Origin: Paenibacillus sp. HB172176
GTDB taxonomy: Bacteria; Bacillota; Bacilli; Paenibacillales; Paenibacillaceae
Assembly: GCF_011947265.1 (NCBI RefSeq)
Contig: NZ_JAATHD010000001.1
Coordinates: forward strand, 243,902-307,901
Length of the DNA stretch: 64,000 bases
Direction: 5' to 3'
The translations under genes and the position numbers were made by a program. This document shows, piece by piece, positions 1 through 9,851 of this stretch (position 1 is the first letter of the stretch; each line of letters opens with the position of its first letter). Under the pieces are notes generated by a model. That model was not told where the DNA came from and searched no databases. It worked only from the letters and a program-made list of their open reading frames with translations.

Positions 1-1626
1 GATTATGCGCTGAAGTTCAGCTTTGCCGGAGACCCGGCCGTCAATCCGGGCGCCGTACAGCGCTTTGCCTTCACGGAGGGGCAAACAGAGCTGTGGGCCG
101 AATATTGGGTATACTTCCCCGACGGCACGGAAGGGCTGGGGGCCGAATATCTGCATCGCTATCCGGGCACAACGCAGCATCAGCAGCAGCTGTTCGAGCT
201 GTACGGTCCCGCGACGAATCAGATGACGCTGGGCATTCGCTCGGAGACGAGCAGCCTGCTTGACGGCGACAACAAGTATTATCCGCTCTGGTCGCGCAGA
301 GACAACGGCGTCACGATGTCGGGGCAGGGCGCGGATCAGCTCAATCCGGCTTTGAATGATGATTGGCGCGGACGCTGGGTGCAGTTCCGCATGCATTACG
401 ATCTATCCGAGAATGACAATGATAGCTCGGTCCAAATGTGGATCGACGGCGTGCTCTCGATGGACAACACGACGCTGAACGCGGGCTATCCGAACGCGGC
501 GCAGGAGACGCTGACGAGGGGCATGCTGTTCGGCAACGCCAAGGCGGGCTTCGCCGCGGATACGAATGTGTATGTCGATGATTTCAAAATGTACACGGAG
601 GATCCGCAGTGGAGAGATGACGGGCTTTATGACCCGGAGGCTTCGTTCACGGTTAGTCCAACGACAGATGTAGACACAGCGACGGAAGTAAGCTTCACAG
701 ACACTTCTACGGATTTTGACGGCAGCATTGCTTCCTGGAGCTGGAGCTTTGGCGATGGTGAGAGCAGCACATTGCAGCATCCGACGCATACGTACGCGAC
801 AGCCGGAACCTACACGGCTTCGCTGACCGTCACGGACAACGACGGCTTGGTCAGCGAGGCCGAGGAGAAGTCGATTGTCGTAAGCGAGGCGGCTTCGGCA
901 ATGGAATTTTTCGCTGACGGCTTCGAGAGCGGCGATATGACGCACACCAACGCCAACTTCGCCTGGACAACCTCGGCGAGCGCGGTTGTCAGCACCGAGA
1001 AGGTGCATAGCGGCAATTATGCGCTGAAGTTCAGCTTTGCCGGAGACCCGGCCGTCAATCCGGGCGCCGTACAGCGCTTTGCCTTCACGGAGGGGCAAAC
1101 AGAGCTGTGGACCGAATATTGGGTATACTTCCCCGACGGCACGGAAGGGCTGGGGGCCGAATATCTGCATCGCTATCCGGGCACAACGCAGCATCAGCAG
1201 CAGCTGTTCGAGCTGTATGGTCCCGCGACGAATCAGATGACGCTGGGCATTCGATCAGAGACGAGCAGCCTGCTTGACGGCGACAATAAGTATTATCCGC
1301 TCTGGTCGCGCAGAGACAACGGCGTTACGATGTCGGGACAAGGCGCGGATCAGCTCAACCCGGCTTTGAACGACGACTGGCGCGGACGCTGGGTGCAGTT
1401 CCGCATGCATTACGATCTGTCCGAGAACGACAATGACAGCTCGGTCCAAATGTGGATCGACGGCGTGCTCTCGATGGACAACACGACGCTGAACGCGGGC
1501 TATCCGAACGCGGCGCAGGAAACGCTGACGAGGGGCATGCTGTTCGGCAGCGCCAAGGCGGGCTTCGCCGCGGATACGAATGTGTATGTCGATGATTTCA
1601 AGATGTATACGGAGGATCCGCAGTGG
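1..1626 (+). repeat. Near-identical intragenic duplication (1-612 and 1015-1626)
   Basis: The first 612 bases reappear at an offset of exactly 1014 bp (338 codons) with only scattered silent or single-residue changes. A PKD domain lies between the copies. A more diverged relative of the same module ends the gene at 6033-8750 (from about 8013). The low divergence at nucleotide level points to recent duplication or gene conversion. Confidence 0.93.
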
Positions 1627-4600
1627 GAGGAGGACCCTGAGGAGGTTACGACTTCCTCTTATGTCGATCCCGACCTGATCATTAACGAGTGCAATGTGAT
1701 GCAGGGGGACTGGATCTACTGCGATGACTTTGAGGATCGCAATATGAACGAGTATTATGATTATTTCAACCGGTTCGGGAGATATCAAATCCGCAGCGGC
1801 GTGTTCGGACGGGGGATGGAGGATTCCAGAGGTCTTCTCTCGTGGTTCGGCTATTATGACAGCGATACGGAAGGTCCGCACGGCACATGGGCAAAGCTCG
1901 CGTTCGGAAACACGCCGGACAATAGCTTCTATAAGCCTGTCGGCGATACGACCAAGACGAATCGCGACCTCTACTGGCGCTTTTATGTGAAGAGCAACAC
2001 CGGCGTTGATCCCGATACGGGAGAGCCGCTGCTGAATCTGAGCGGAACGGGGCCGCTGGCCCGAATCTACGGCATGGGACCTGACGACACGCCGTTCATG
2101 GAGGCGGAGATCGCGTATCCGGATCAGACGGGGAAGCTGACCTCAACGCTGTATGGCGGCATGTTCGACAGCGACGGCAATCCGATCGGTCTGACCAGCG
2201 CTCCGCTAGCGGAGCTGCAAGGCGATACGCCGGTCATGCAACCGCTGCCGATGGCGACCGGGCCATGGTATGAGATTCAAGTTCACGTGAAGCTTAATGA
2301 ACCCGGCGCCTCGAATGGCGTGTATGAGCTGTGGGTAGACGGAGAGCTGGAATCCAGCGCTTCGAACCTGGACTGGATCGGCGATTACACCGCCTACGGC
2401 TTGAATGTGGTGGAGCTGTACAACAATAATCAGCAGGCAGGCGTAACCGGCGGCGATACGGAGAACAGAGTGATCGACAATATGGTGCTGAGCATGGCTC
2501 CGATCGGCGAAGCGGGCGTACCGCAGCTGAACAATGCGAACCTCACGATGATGCATAATTCCATTGGCAAAATGACGCCAGGCTTCGAAGCAGCCGTGAC
2601 GGATTACACCGTTCGCCTGGAGAGCGGCGTGAGTGATGCGGTCGTGCTTACGCCGACGCTCTCGGATCCGCTGGCAAGTCTGACGGTAGACGGCGCGCCG
2701 CATGCAAGCGGCGAGCCCGCGACCATCAGCGGAGACACAATAGTGATGGAGGTGCTGGCGCAAGACGGCACGACGACGAAAACCTACACGATCCATGTCG
2801 CCCATGAACAAGCCTTCCTGACGAATGAATGCGCGCAAGCGAAGACGGCATGGCTGTTCTGCGACGACTTCGAGAGCGATCGGTTCGATCAGTACTTCGA
2901 GAGAACTCGCGAGAACCAATTCGCGCAGACAGAGGGAGTCGGCATCGGCGGTTCCACGGGCATGAAGGCCGAATACAGGGTAGAGGACGGCGAGATGCAT
3001 GATACCGGCGCCCTCAAGCTTGCAGTCGGCCGAACGCCTTCGGACTACCTGAAGCCGGTGGCGGCGGAGGGCGAGGATTTGACCGAGATCTATTCTCGCT
3101 TCTACGTGAAGTTCGAGGAGGATTGGATCGGCGGAGGCGCGGCCAAGATGTCCCGCATCTCCTCCTTCCAGAACGAGGAGTGGGCGCAGTCGATGGCGGC
3201 GCTGATCTGGAGCGGCGCGAATCCGGAGGATCCGTACCTGTATGCGGCGCCGGAGAGCGGCACCGATGAGGCCGGCGTGCTGATGAAGCGCTTCTGGAAT
3301 GACTTCGAATACGGGCGCTATATGGCTGGCGGACATACGGAGACGCCCCTCTTCGATGAAGATCATGTCGGCTCCTGGTATGCGGTAGAGGCGCATGTGA
3401 AGCTGAACGATCCCGGCTTGAGCAATGGCATATTCGAGCTATGGATCGACGATGTGCTGGAGGTCGGCGTCTATAACGTCAACTGGATTGGCGCCTACGA
3501 AATTGGACCGGATGCGGGCTACGCGCTGAATTTTGTCTCGATGGAAAACTACTGGAACGCAGGAACGCCGGTCGATCAGGAGCGTTACTTCGACAACTGG
3601 GTCGTCAGCCGCGAGAAGATCGGCTTAGCCACAGCGGCTTCCGAAGAGGAGCCGGCGGCCCCGATTGCGGAGATTCGAGCGAACAAGACTGAGCTTCAGC
3701 AGGGAGAAGATACGGAATTGCTGCTTGGCGCGGCGAGCTTGACAGAGCCGGCTTCGATTCTGGATATGACGCTTCATTATGATCCGGCCGTGCTCAGCTT
3801 CGATACGGAGACAAGCGGCGGTTCCGTCATGCTGGCCGATTCTGCCATCGAGACGCTGCTGCCCAATCTGACGGTGGCAAGCGCCGTGAAGGAAGCGGAA
3901 GGGAACATTCGTCTGATCGTGATGAGCTCAGGGGAACCGATTAGCGGGACTCATAATGTGGTTAAGCTCATCGCTCATGCGAAGTCGGACGCGGCAACAG
4001 AGGGGACAATCGTCAGTCTATCCGATGCGAGCGGCTCCTTCGATGGAGGCGAGCTGCAGGTGCTGGACACGGCGAGCGCTTTACTTGAGCTCGAAGTGAC
4101 AACCGCCGTCGATCTCAGCGCGCTGGAATCGGCGATTTCGGTGGCGCAACAACTGTACAATGCTGCCGAAACGGGAACGGAGCCGGGGCAGTACCCAGCT
4201 GCCGATAAAGCGAATCTGTTAAATGCGATTAACGCGGCGATTGCCGTTCGCGATAATGTGAATGTGTCGTTCGAAGAAGCGGAAGCGGCGGCCGCTGCTT
4301 TGAATGCGGCGGTCTCACAATTCCAAAGCAGCGTAATTGCGGGAGAACCAGCAGATTTGACCACACTGCAAGCAGCTATAAGCACAGCGCAATCCAAATC
4401 TCAAGATGCCGTCATCGGAAGCAAAATAGGTCAATACAGCAGCGAGGCGAAGGCGGCGCTGGATGCGGCAATCTCAGCCGCAATCGCTGTGCGCGATCAA
4501 GCCGGTGTAAGCCAAGCGGCGGTCGATGCAGCTGTAGCGGACCTGAACGCAGCGGTGAGCCAATTCGCGTCATCGCTGAACACGCTGGTTGAAGGAGCAT

Positions 4601-4773
4601 CGCAAATCACCATTCGGGATTTGTCCATCATCGCGAAGTACTTGGGAACGACGAGCGGCGACGCAGATTGGGCGGATATTGCAGCGGCTGATCTGTTCGA
4701 CAACGGCGAGATCACGATTCAAACGCTCGCAGCGGTCGCCCAGATGATTTTGGATGAGTGGCTGAAAGCATAG
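1..4773 (+). CDS. Large secreted multidomain surface protein (PKD, sandwich repeats, cohesin, FIVAR, dockerin-like), 5' end missing
   Basis: The reading frame is open from base 1, so the N-terminus and any signal peptide lie outside the window; 1590 codons are visible. Modules in order: a concanavalin-like sandwich module (1-612); a PKD domain (637-885, with SFGDG and a DNDG turn); a second, almost identical sandwich module (about 900-1626); a CDDFE-type sandwich module (1666-2510); a cadherin-like beta-sandwich (about 2524-2810); a second CDDFE module (2818-3630); a cohesin-like domain (about 3661-4105); two FIVAR helical modules (about 4108-4340 and 4354-4590); and a degenerate dockerin-like tail (about 4600-4770) with two helices flanking a DLFDNGEI loop. 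PKD, FIVAR and sandwich modules are common in secreted Gram-positive polysaccharide-active or adhesive proteins. I see no recognisable catalytic domain, so binding or scaffolding is inferred. The next gene encodes a cohesin+SLH anchor, a natural docking partner. Confidence 0.85.
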   Translation, partial: DYALKFSFAGDPAVNPGAVQRFAFTEGQTELWAEYWVYFPDGTEGLGAEYLHRYPGTTQHQQQLFELYGPATNQMTLGIRSETSSLLDGDNKYYPLWSRRDNGVTMSGQGADQLNPALNDDWRGRWVQFRMHYDLSENDNDSSVQMWIDGVLSMDNTTLNAGYPNAAQETLTRGMLFGNAKAGFAADTNVYVDDFKMYTEDPQWRDDGLYDPEASFTVSPTTDVDTATEVSFTDTSTDFDGSIASWSWSFGDGESSTLQHPTHTYATAGTYTASLTVTDNDGLVSEAEEKSIVVSEAASAMEFFADGFESGDMTHTNANFAWTTSASAVVSTEKVHSGNYALKFSFAGDPAVNPGAVQRFAFTEGQTELWTEYWVYFPDGTEGLGAEYLHRYPGTTQHQQQLFELYGPATNQMTLGIRSETSSLLDGDNKYYPLWSRRDNGVTMSGQGADQLNPALNDDWRGRWVQFRMHYDLSENDNDSSVQMWIDGVLSMDNTTLNAGYPNAAQETLTRGMLFGSAKAGFAADTNVYVDDFKMYTEDPQWEEDPEEVTTSSYVDPDLIINECNVMQGDWIYCDDFEDRNMNEYYDYFNRFGRYQIRSGVFGRGMEDSRGLLSWFGYYDSDTEGPHGTWAKLAFGNTPDNSFYKPVGDTTKTNRDLYWRFYVKSNTGVDPDTGEPLLNLSGTGPLARIYGMGPDDTPFMEAEIAYPDQTGKLTSTLYGGMFDSDGNPIGLTSAPLAELQGDTPVMQPLPMATGPWYEIQVHVKLNEPGASNGVYELWVDGELESSASNLDWIGDYTAYGLNVVELYNNNQQAGVTGGDTENRVIDNMVLSMAPIGEAGVPQLNNANLTMMHNSIGKMTPGFEAAVTDYTVRLESGVSDAVVLTPTLSDPLASLTVDGAPHASGEPATISGDTIVMEVLAQDGTTTKTYTIHVAHEQAFLTNECAQAKTAWLFCDDFESDRFDQYFERTRENQFAQTEGVGIGGSTGMKAEYRVEDGEMHDTGALKLAVGRTPSDYLKPVAAEGEDLTEIYSRFYVKFEEDWIGGGAAKMSRISSFQNEEWAQSMAALIWSGANPEDPYLYAAPESGTDEAGVLMKRFWNDFEYGRYMAGGHTETPLFDEDHVGSWYAVEAHVKLNDPGLSNGIFELWIDDVLEVGVYNVNWIGAYEIGPDAGYALNFVSMENYWNAGTPVDQERYFDNWVVSREKIGLATAASEEEPAAPIAEIRANKTELQQGEDTELLLGAASLTEPASILDMTLHYDPAVLSFDTETSGGSVMLADSAIETLLPNLTVASAVKEAEGNIRLIVMSSGEPISGTHNVVKLIAHAKSDAATEGTIVSLSDASGSFDGGELQVLDTASALLELEVTTAVDLSALESAISVAQQLYNAAETGTEPGQYPAADKANLLNAINAAIAVRDNVNVSFEEAEAAAAALNAAVSQFQSSVIAGEPADLTTLQAAISTAQSKSQDAVIGSKIGQYSSEAKAALDAAISAAIAVRDQAGVSQAAVDAAVADLNAAVSQFASSLNTLVEGASQITIRDLSIIAKYLGTTSGDADWADIAAADLFDNGEITIQTLAAVAQMILDEWLKA

Positions 4774-4812
4774 TGATTGAGAAATAGCTCGGTTCCGCTT
4801 GAATCTCATTGT

Positions 4813-4840
4813 GGAAGGCAACATTTCGGTGCTGCCTTCC
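4813..4840 (+). other. Intergenic hairpin between the surface-protein genes
   Basis: A perfect 8-bp stem (GGAAGGCA / TGCCTTCC) with a 12-nt loop lies between the stop at 4773 and the next ribosome site at 4860. It lacks a clean T-run. It could be an mRNA-processing or weak attenuation element between two co-transcribed genes. Confidence 0.45.
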
Positions 4841-4872
4841 CTCCCTATTTTCAAGAGAGAAGGAGAATGTTT

Positions 4873-5985
4873 ATGACCTTAATCGAACGGATTCGAATGA
4901 GATATATCGGGATGACAGGACGTATCGTTTTCCTGCTTATCATCCTTCATATCAGTCTGCTCCCTGCATTCGGGGCGGTTCCATCTGCGCTTGCAGCTGC
5001 CGACAGCAGCTCCTATCACCCCGAATTCCACATCGCGTTATCAGAGACTTCGAATCGCATTCAAGTGGTCATAAGCGCGGATGACTTGGAAGATATGTAT
5101 GCCTATGATCTGACCCTGCTCTTCGATCCGCAGCAATTAAAGCTGATAGAAACGAAGAACGGCAACAACGGCTTCGCGGTTGACCCGAGAATAGAGGATC
5201 GCGAGATTCACTATGCATTTACGAAACTGGGCAAGCATCCGGGGGTGAACGGCAGCGTCATCCTCGCAACCTTTGTCATGGAGAGAGTGGGGACGGGTGC
5301 ATCGAAGCTGCAGTTGACCCGTGCGGATCTTGTTAAGTCGGATTTGACCATGGAGAGCTTCGAACCCCAGGTTACAGCCAGCGTGAAGGCTGCGAAGTTT
5401 CTGGATATCGCCGGCCACTGGGCGGAGAATTCGATTATGGAAGCCGTGGAGCTTGGCTTTATCAACGGCTATACAGACGGGACTTTCCGGCCGGAGCGTG
5501 AAGTGACGCGGGCCGAATTTGTGACCATGGCGGCAAGAGCGCTGCATACAGAGGTAGAAGCGTACGGAGCTGACGAGACCGGCGAAGGGGCGAAAGGGAA
5601 TGGCGCTTCATCACATCTGGAGCTGAATTTTGTGGATGCTGACAAGATTCCAGCATGGGCTGCGCCATATGTTCGCTATGGTGTAGATAAGGGATGGATT
5701 TCCGGGTATGCGGACGGAACCTTCGGAGCCGATCGCAATATTACACGCACGGAGATGACCGTTATTCTGGTACGCGCTCTTGGATTATCAATTCGCGAGG
5801 ATGAAACCAATTTGGCAAATTTTATCGATCAGAAGGAAATTCCTGCTTTCGGCATTGCTTCTGTGAACATTGCGGTTCAAGCGGGCATTATTCATGGACG
5901 AGAAGGCAATCATTTCGCTCCGCTTGCTTTAACGAAACGAGCGGAAGCGGTCACGCTGTTGTTGAATGCATTAGGGAGCGTCTAG
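4873..5985 (+). CDS. Cohesin + triple-SLH cell-surface anchoring protein
   Basis: A 370-residue exported protein. Residues 1-42 are a signal peptide (hydrophobic core after RIVF, ending ALAAA). Residues about 48-170 form a cohesin-type beta-sandwich (DLTLLFDPQQLKL, then a LGKHPGVNGSVILATF strand pair). Residues about 175-370 hold three SLH repeats with typical GHWA, NGYTDGTFRPE and TRAEF elements; the third is more diverged. SLH domains bind secondary cell-wall polymer, so the cohesin would be displayed on the surface. The start was chosen at 4873 because AAGGAG (4860-4865) sits 7 nt upstream; the ATG at 4867 is too close to it. It follows a gene that itself ends in a dockerin-like tail, suggesting a small cohesin-dockerin assembly. 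That pairing is inferred. Confidence 0.88.
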   Translation: MTLIERIRMRYIGMTGRIVFLLIILHISLLPAFGAVPSALAAADSSSYHPEFHIALSETSNRIQVVISADDLEDMYAYDLTLLFDPQQLKLIETKNGNNGFAVDPRIEDREIHYAFTKLGKHPGVNGSVILATFVMERVGTGASKLQLTRADLVKSDLTMESFEPQVTASVKAAKFLDIAGHWAENSIMEAVELGFINGYTDGTFRPEREVTRAEFVTMAARALHTEVEAYGADETGEGAKGNGASSHLELNFVDADKIPAWAAPYVRYGVDKGWISGYADGTFGADRNITRTEMTVILVRALGLSIREDETNLANFIDQKEIPAFGIASVNIAVQAGIIHGREGNHFAPLALTKRAEAVTLLLNALGSV

Positions 5986-6032
5986 ATCAGTCGGAATGTT
6001 GATTCTCATAAAGATGGAGAGGGTGTGTAAGA

Positions 6033-8750
6033 ATGGGAAGACGTTGGTTGAAGCGATCGGGCATAATAGCGACGATTATCGCAATTACAGTTGTTTGTAT
6101 GCCTCAAACAGGTTTCTATCCGCATGAAGCTGAAGCGGGAGCCATCTTGCCGCACTTCGAGGACAGCTTTGAGAGCGGGGATTTGTCTCATGCTTCGAAC
6201 GATTTCGAGTGGACAACTTCATTGAATGCAGCAGTCAGCACAGATATCGCACATACCGGACAATATTCGCTCAAATTTCATTTTGCAGGAGATCCTGTAG
6301 TGAAGCCGAGCGCTTCGCAGCAATTTGAATTAGGTGCGGCTCAACGTAATATCTGGATGGAATATTGGATCTATTATCCGGATGGAACGGACAATCTGGG
6401 GCCGGAATATATTCATCGCATGCCGGCAAGCGGTTCCGGCGATCAACGGATAATTGAACTTACAGGATCGAATAGTGCTATGAAGATGGGGATTCGTTCG
6501 GCTGTAAATAGCAGTCTATTCGCCAATAATGAGAATCGATTCTATCCCATATGGTCGAACAAGTCGACAGGGGTAGTAATGACAGGGCAAGGAGCGAATG
6601 GGCTGAACCCTGCCTTGAAGGATGACTGGCGCGGACGCTGGGTGCAATTCAAGCTGCAATTTAATGTTTCTGAAGCGGAGAATGACAGCACGTTGAATCT
6701 ATGGGTGGACGGCAGTTTAGTGATGGAGAACACGACATTGAATGCCGGACATAACACAGCAGAGGAGCTATTCGTGAAGGGGACATTATTAGGTCAAGCA
6801 GCAAGCGGCTTCGCTGCGGATACGAATGTCTATATCGATGATTTCAAGGTGTACACCTACGATCCGAATGTGGACGAGAACTTGCAGCATGCTCCTGCGG
6901 CTGCCTTCAACACCTTGCCGAAGGATAATTTCTTGGTAGGGGAAGCTGTTCAATTCCGAGATGATTCATTGGATATCGATGGCCAAATAATCGGGTGGGA
7001 CTGGGATTTCGGAGACGGTTCGTCCAGCAGCTCAGAGAATCCTGCGCACAGCTACGCATCACCAGGAATCTATACGGTCGCATTAACAGTTACAGACAAT
7101 GACCAATTGGACAGTCTCCTCTTGGAACGGGAAATCACGATAAGGAACGCAGCGGCGAGCGGCAGCTCGGATGTCTACTTCACCGATGATTTCGAGACTG
7201 GCGATGCAACGACGATAATAGACGGCTTCGGATGGCAGACTGCCGAGGATGGACTGGGACATACCGGACCAAATGTTGAAATCTCTGATGATATTGCCCG
7301 GTCAGGCGATTATAGCATGCGCTTTACCTTTGTGGGCAAACCATATGGGGAGGATAACATAGCCGAACAACGATTCGATCTCGGAGAGGATTTGAATGAG
7401 GTCTGGTTCCAATGGTATCAATATTATCCGGACGGCAATGAGCAGCAGACGATAGGAATCGACCTTGGGCCGCAGTGGTATCACCGCGACGATCCGATCG
7501 GCGCTACCAATAATAAGTTGCTTCGCATTGGTACGAATGAAGGCAACAATGCGATTAATTCCATCTATGGATACGAGACTGACATAGATAAGAATGGGAA
7601 TTCTTTGGCGATTATGAAATACAGATCAGACGGCAATGGGATGGGAACATACTCGAATAGCAGTATCAATGGCGGCATCCTTCAGGATGAGACTATTCGA
7701 GGCAGATGGGTGGAGTATATCATTCATGTCAAAACAGCAAGCGGATGGCAGCAGCCGGACGGCGTGAGCGAGATGTGGGTAGATGGAATGCAGGTTCATG
7801 ATCATCATGATTTGAACTCTTGGCCAACAACGGGCGGAGCGGCGGATGTCGACAAGAATATATTCAATCACGGCTATATTATGGGCTGGGCGAACAGCGG
7901 TTTTAATGAAACATCGTATACGTATATCGACGACTTTACGATTTCGGCTGATCCTCCTGCATTCCTGGATCAGGGGACTGGCTCGGATCCAGATCCTGAG
8001 CCGGCGAATGCGTTATTCGATGACGATTTCGAAAGCGGTGATCTGACTCATGCGAATGGCGATTTTGCATGGACGGACTCTCAGAATGCAGAAGTAAGCG
8101 ACGATAAGGTGCATAGCGGAGATTATGCGCTGAAGTTCCATTTCGCAGGTGATCCGATTGTAAATCCGGGTGCTGCTCAACATTTCGATTTGACAGAAGG
8201 CCAGAATGAGCTGTGGACAGAATATTATGTGTATTTTCCGGATGGGACAGAAGGAGTCGGACCAAGCTTCCAACATCGGTATCCTGGGAGCAATGCCAAT
8301 CAACAGGTGATTTTCGAACTTGATGGACCCGCGAATAATCAGATGAAGATGGGCATTCGAGCTTCAACAAACAATATATTGGATGGGAATAACAAGTATT
8401 ATCCCATATGGTCGAGGCGCGATAATGGAATCGTGATGTCGGGACAAGGCGCGGATCAACTCGATCCCGCATTGACTGATGATTGGCGCGGACGCTGGGT
8501 GCAATTGCGCATGCATTACAATCTGTCTCCGAATAACAATGACAGCACCGTCCAATTATGGGTGGACGGCAACCTTGTTATGGATAATACAACGCTGAAT
8601 GCCGGTTATACGGACTCTGCCCAGGAGATCTTCACCAGTGGCTTCCTATTCGGCAGCGCCAGACAAGGGTTTGCAAATGATACCTATGTGTACGTCGATG
8701 ATTTCAAGATTTATAACGAAAATCCAGCGTGGTACGATGGCAATCAGTAA
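6033..8750 (+). CDS. Secreted PKD/sandwich-repeat protein
   Basis: A 905-residue exported protein. The signal peptide spans residues 1-36. A sandwich module (about 41-285) is clearly related to the duplicated modules at 1-612 and 1015-1626. A PKD domain follows (about 288-372, with DWDFGDGSSS), then a distinct sandwich module (about 380-645), a short Asp/Pro linker, and a third module (about 660-900) that is the closest relative of the upstream repeats. Recurrent signatures are FESGD near the start, DDWRGRWVQ in the middle, and a VYVDDFK strand at the end. This resembles the concanavalin-like fold of polysaccharide lyases and lectins, but I cannot identify catalytic residues. There is no SLH, LPXTG or dockerin tail, so it is probably released. 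It is co-oriented with the two preceding surface genes. Confidence 0.83.
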   Translation: MGRRWLKRSGIIATIIAITVVCMPQTGFYPHEAEAGAILPHFEDSFESGDLSHASNDFEWTTSLNAAVSTDIAHTGQYSLKFHFAGDPVVKPSASQQFELGAAQRNIWMEYWIYYPDGTDNLGPEYIHRMPASGSGDQRIIELTGSNSAMKMGIRSAVNSSLFANNENRFYPIWSNKSTGVVMTGQGANGLNPALKDDWRGRWVQFKLQFNVSEAENDSTLNLWVDGSLVMENTTLNAGHNTAEELFVKGTLLGQAASGFAADTNVYIDDFKVYTYDPNVDENLQHAPAAAFNTLPKDNFLVGEAVQFRDDSLDIDGQIIGWDWDFGDGSSSSSENPAHSYASPGIYTVALTVTDNDQLDSLLLEREITIRNAAASGSSDVYFTDDFETGDATTIIDGFGWQTAEDGLGHTGPNVEISDDIARSGDYSMRFTFVGKPYGEDNIAEQRFDLGEDLNEVWFQWYQYYPDGNEQQTIGIDLGPQWYHRDDPIGATNNKLLRIGTNEGNNAINSIYGYETDIDKNGNSLAIMKYRSDGNGMGTYSNSSINGGILQDETIRGRWVEYIIHVKTASGWQQPDGVSEMWVDGMQVHDHHDLNSWPTTGGAADVDKNIFNHGYIMGWANSGFNETSYTYIDDFTISADPPAFLDQGTGSDPDPEPANALFDDDFESGDLTHANGDFAWTDSQNAEVSDDKVHSGDYALKFHFAGDPIVNPGAAQHFDLTEGQNELWTEYYVYFPDGTEGVGPSFQHRYPGSNANQQVIFELDGPANNQMKMGIRASTNNILDGNNKYYPIWSRRDNGIVMSGQGADQLDPALTDDWRGRWVQLRMHYNLSPNNNDSTVQLWVDGNLVMDNTTLNAGYTDSAQEIFTSGFLFGSARQGFANDTYVYVDDFKIYNENPAWYDGNQ

Positions 8751-8791
8751 GTCGAGATTGTTCGTGAGTTCTTCATCTGGATGAATGACGG

Positions 8792-9628
8792 TTAATTGTA
8801 TGATAAGGCCGACTTAGGCTGACTGGTGCTTGCATGTAAATGGTCGAAGCTGTTCATTAACGCCGTTAACGACTCCCGGCAACGCTGCCGTTCCATGGCA
8901 TCAGCGCTCTCCGACATATATTTCATATAGAACTGCATGCGCTGGAGGCACTGCAAGCATTTCCTGGCTTCCGCAATTTCGCGAAGCTCCGCGAAGGAAG
9001 CGCGCCTGTAGCGATAATCCGACAGTTGGAAGGCAAGGAAAACTTGAGCTTGCTTGGTCCATTTCACGGATACATCGGGGTGATGGAGGTCGCGCGCATT
9101 GCTCGCCGCCTCCGTCAACTCTCTTGCCCGCCGAACAATGTAAGGCGTTGCCTGCTGCACCAAGCTCTTGATTTCCTTCGCGTAATTCGGACGGAAGACG
9201 AAGTAATTCACCAAGGCGGCCACAATAATGCCTGTAGCGGTCGTGCCCAAGCGAATGCAGAATTGAATGAGAAAATGCGCCTCCGTCACATAGATCATGT
9301 TGACCGCTGTCAGTGTAGCGACAACAATCGTATCCGTCCAGCCGAGCCGATAACAGACGTAGATGGTCGCCAGAGCCGACAAGGTGAAGGTTAGCGGCTG
9401 CACGCCCAGCAAGGCGTCGAACAGCATGGCGAACGCGGCGCCTATGGCTGCGGACGGCAAGCGAACGACGCCTTTTTTTATGGAAGCGCTCACTGTCGGC
9501 TCCATGGAAACAATGGCCGCGATGACCGCGAAGATCATCGGCCACCCCAGCCAGTCGCATATTTGAGCGGTTGCGTACACCGCCACTACCGTTTTGATCA
9601 ATCTCTTGCCAATTCTCAGCTGTTGCAT
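8792..9628 (-). CDS. Aromatic acid exporter / FUSC-family membrane protein
   Basis: 278 residues. The N-terminal half (about 1-150) has five or six hydrophobic segments with the AAIVSMEPTVSASIKKG and GAAFAMLF patterns of the ArAE_1/FUSC family. The C-terminal half is a soluble helical cytoplasmic domain rich in Arg, Glu and Gln. Family members are putative efflux proteins for aromatic carboxylates or of unknown substrate. The ATG at 9628 has a GGAGG site 8 nt upstream. It converges with the surface-protein gene ending at 8750 and diverges from the AraC regulator at 9852. Control by that neighbour is possible but not shown by the sequence. Confidence 0.85.
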   Translation of the reverse strand: MQQLRIGKRLIKTVVAVYATAQICDWLGWPMIFAVIAAIVSMEPTVSASIKKGVVRLPSAAIGAAFAMLFDALLGVQPLTFTLSALATIYVCYRLGWTDTIVVATLTAVNMIYVTEAHFLIQFCIRLGTTATGIIVAALVNYFVFRPNYAKEIKSLVQQATPYIVRRARELTEAASNARDLHHPDVSVKWTKQAQVFLAFQLSDYRYRRASFAELREIAEARKCLQCLQRMQFYMKYMSESADAMERQRCRESLTALMNSFDHLHASTSQPKSALSYN

Positions 9629-9851
9629 GTCGACAATCCTCCGTTACATTTCCGATCGTTCATTCCTCTCTTCTTATCGTAACATGAGCGTCAACCCAGG
9701 CATGTAAGCCGGCATGGATGAGGTTCCTCCGTGCTTTTTCATAATGAATTTAGCCTAATCAATCCTTATAATTATCGGCAATATGATAGAATAGACAAAG
9801 CGAATTCAAGCAAGACAGGGTCGAAAATAACTTCCGGGAGCTGTTCGGTTC

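Noticed and set aside
2206-3396. 396-codon minus-strand frame inside the large surface gene
   Set aside because: Antisense to clear domains and an effect of codon bias; no ribosome site.
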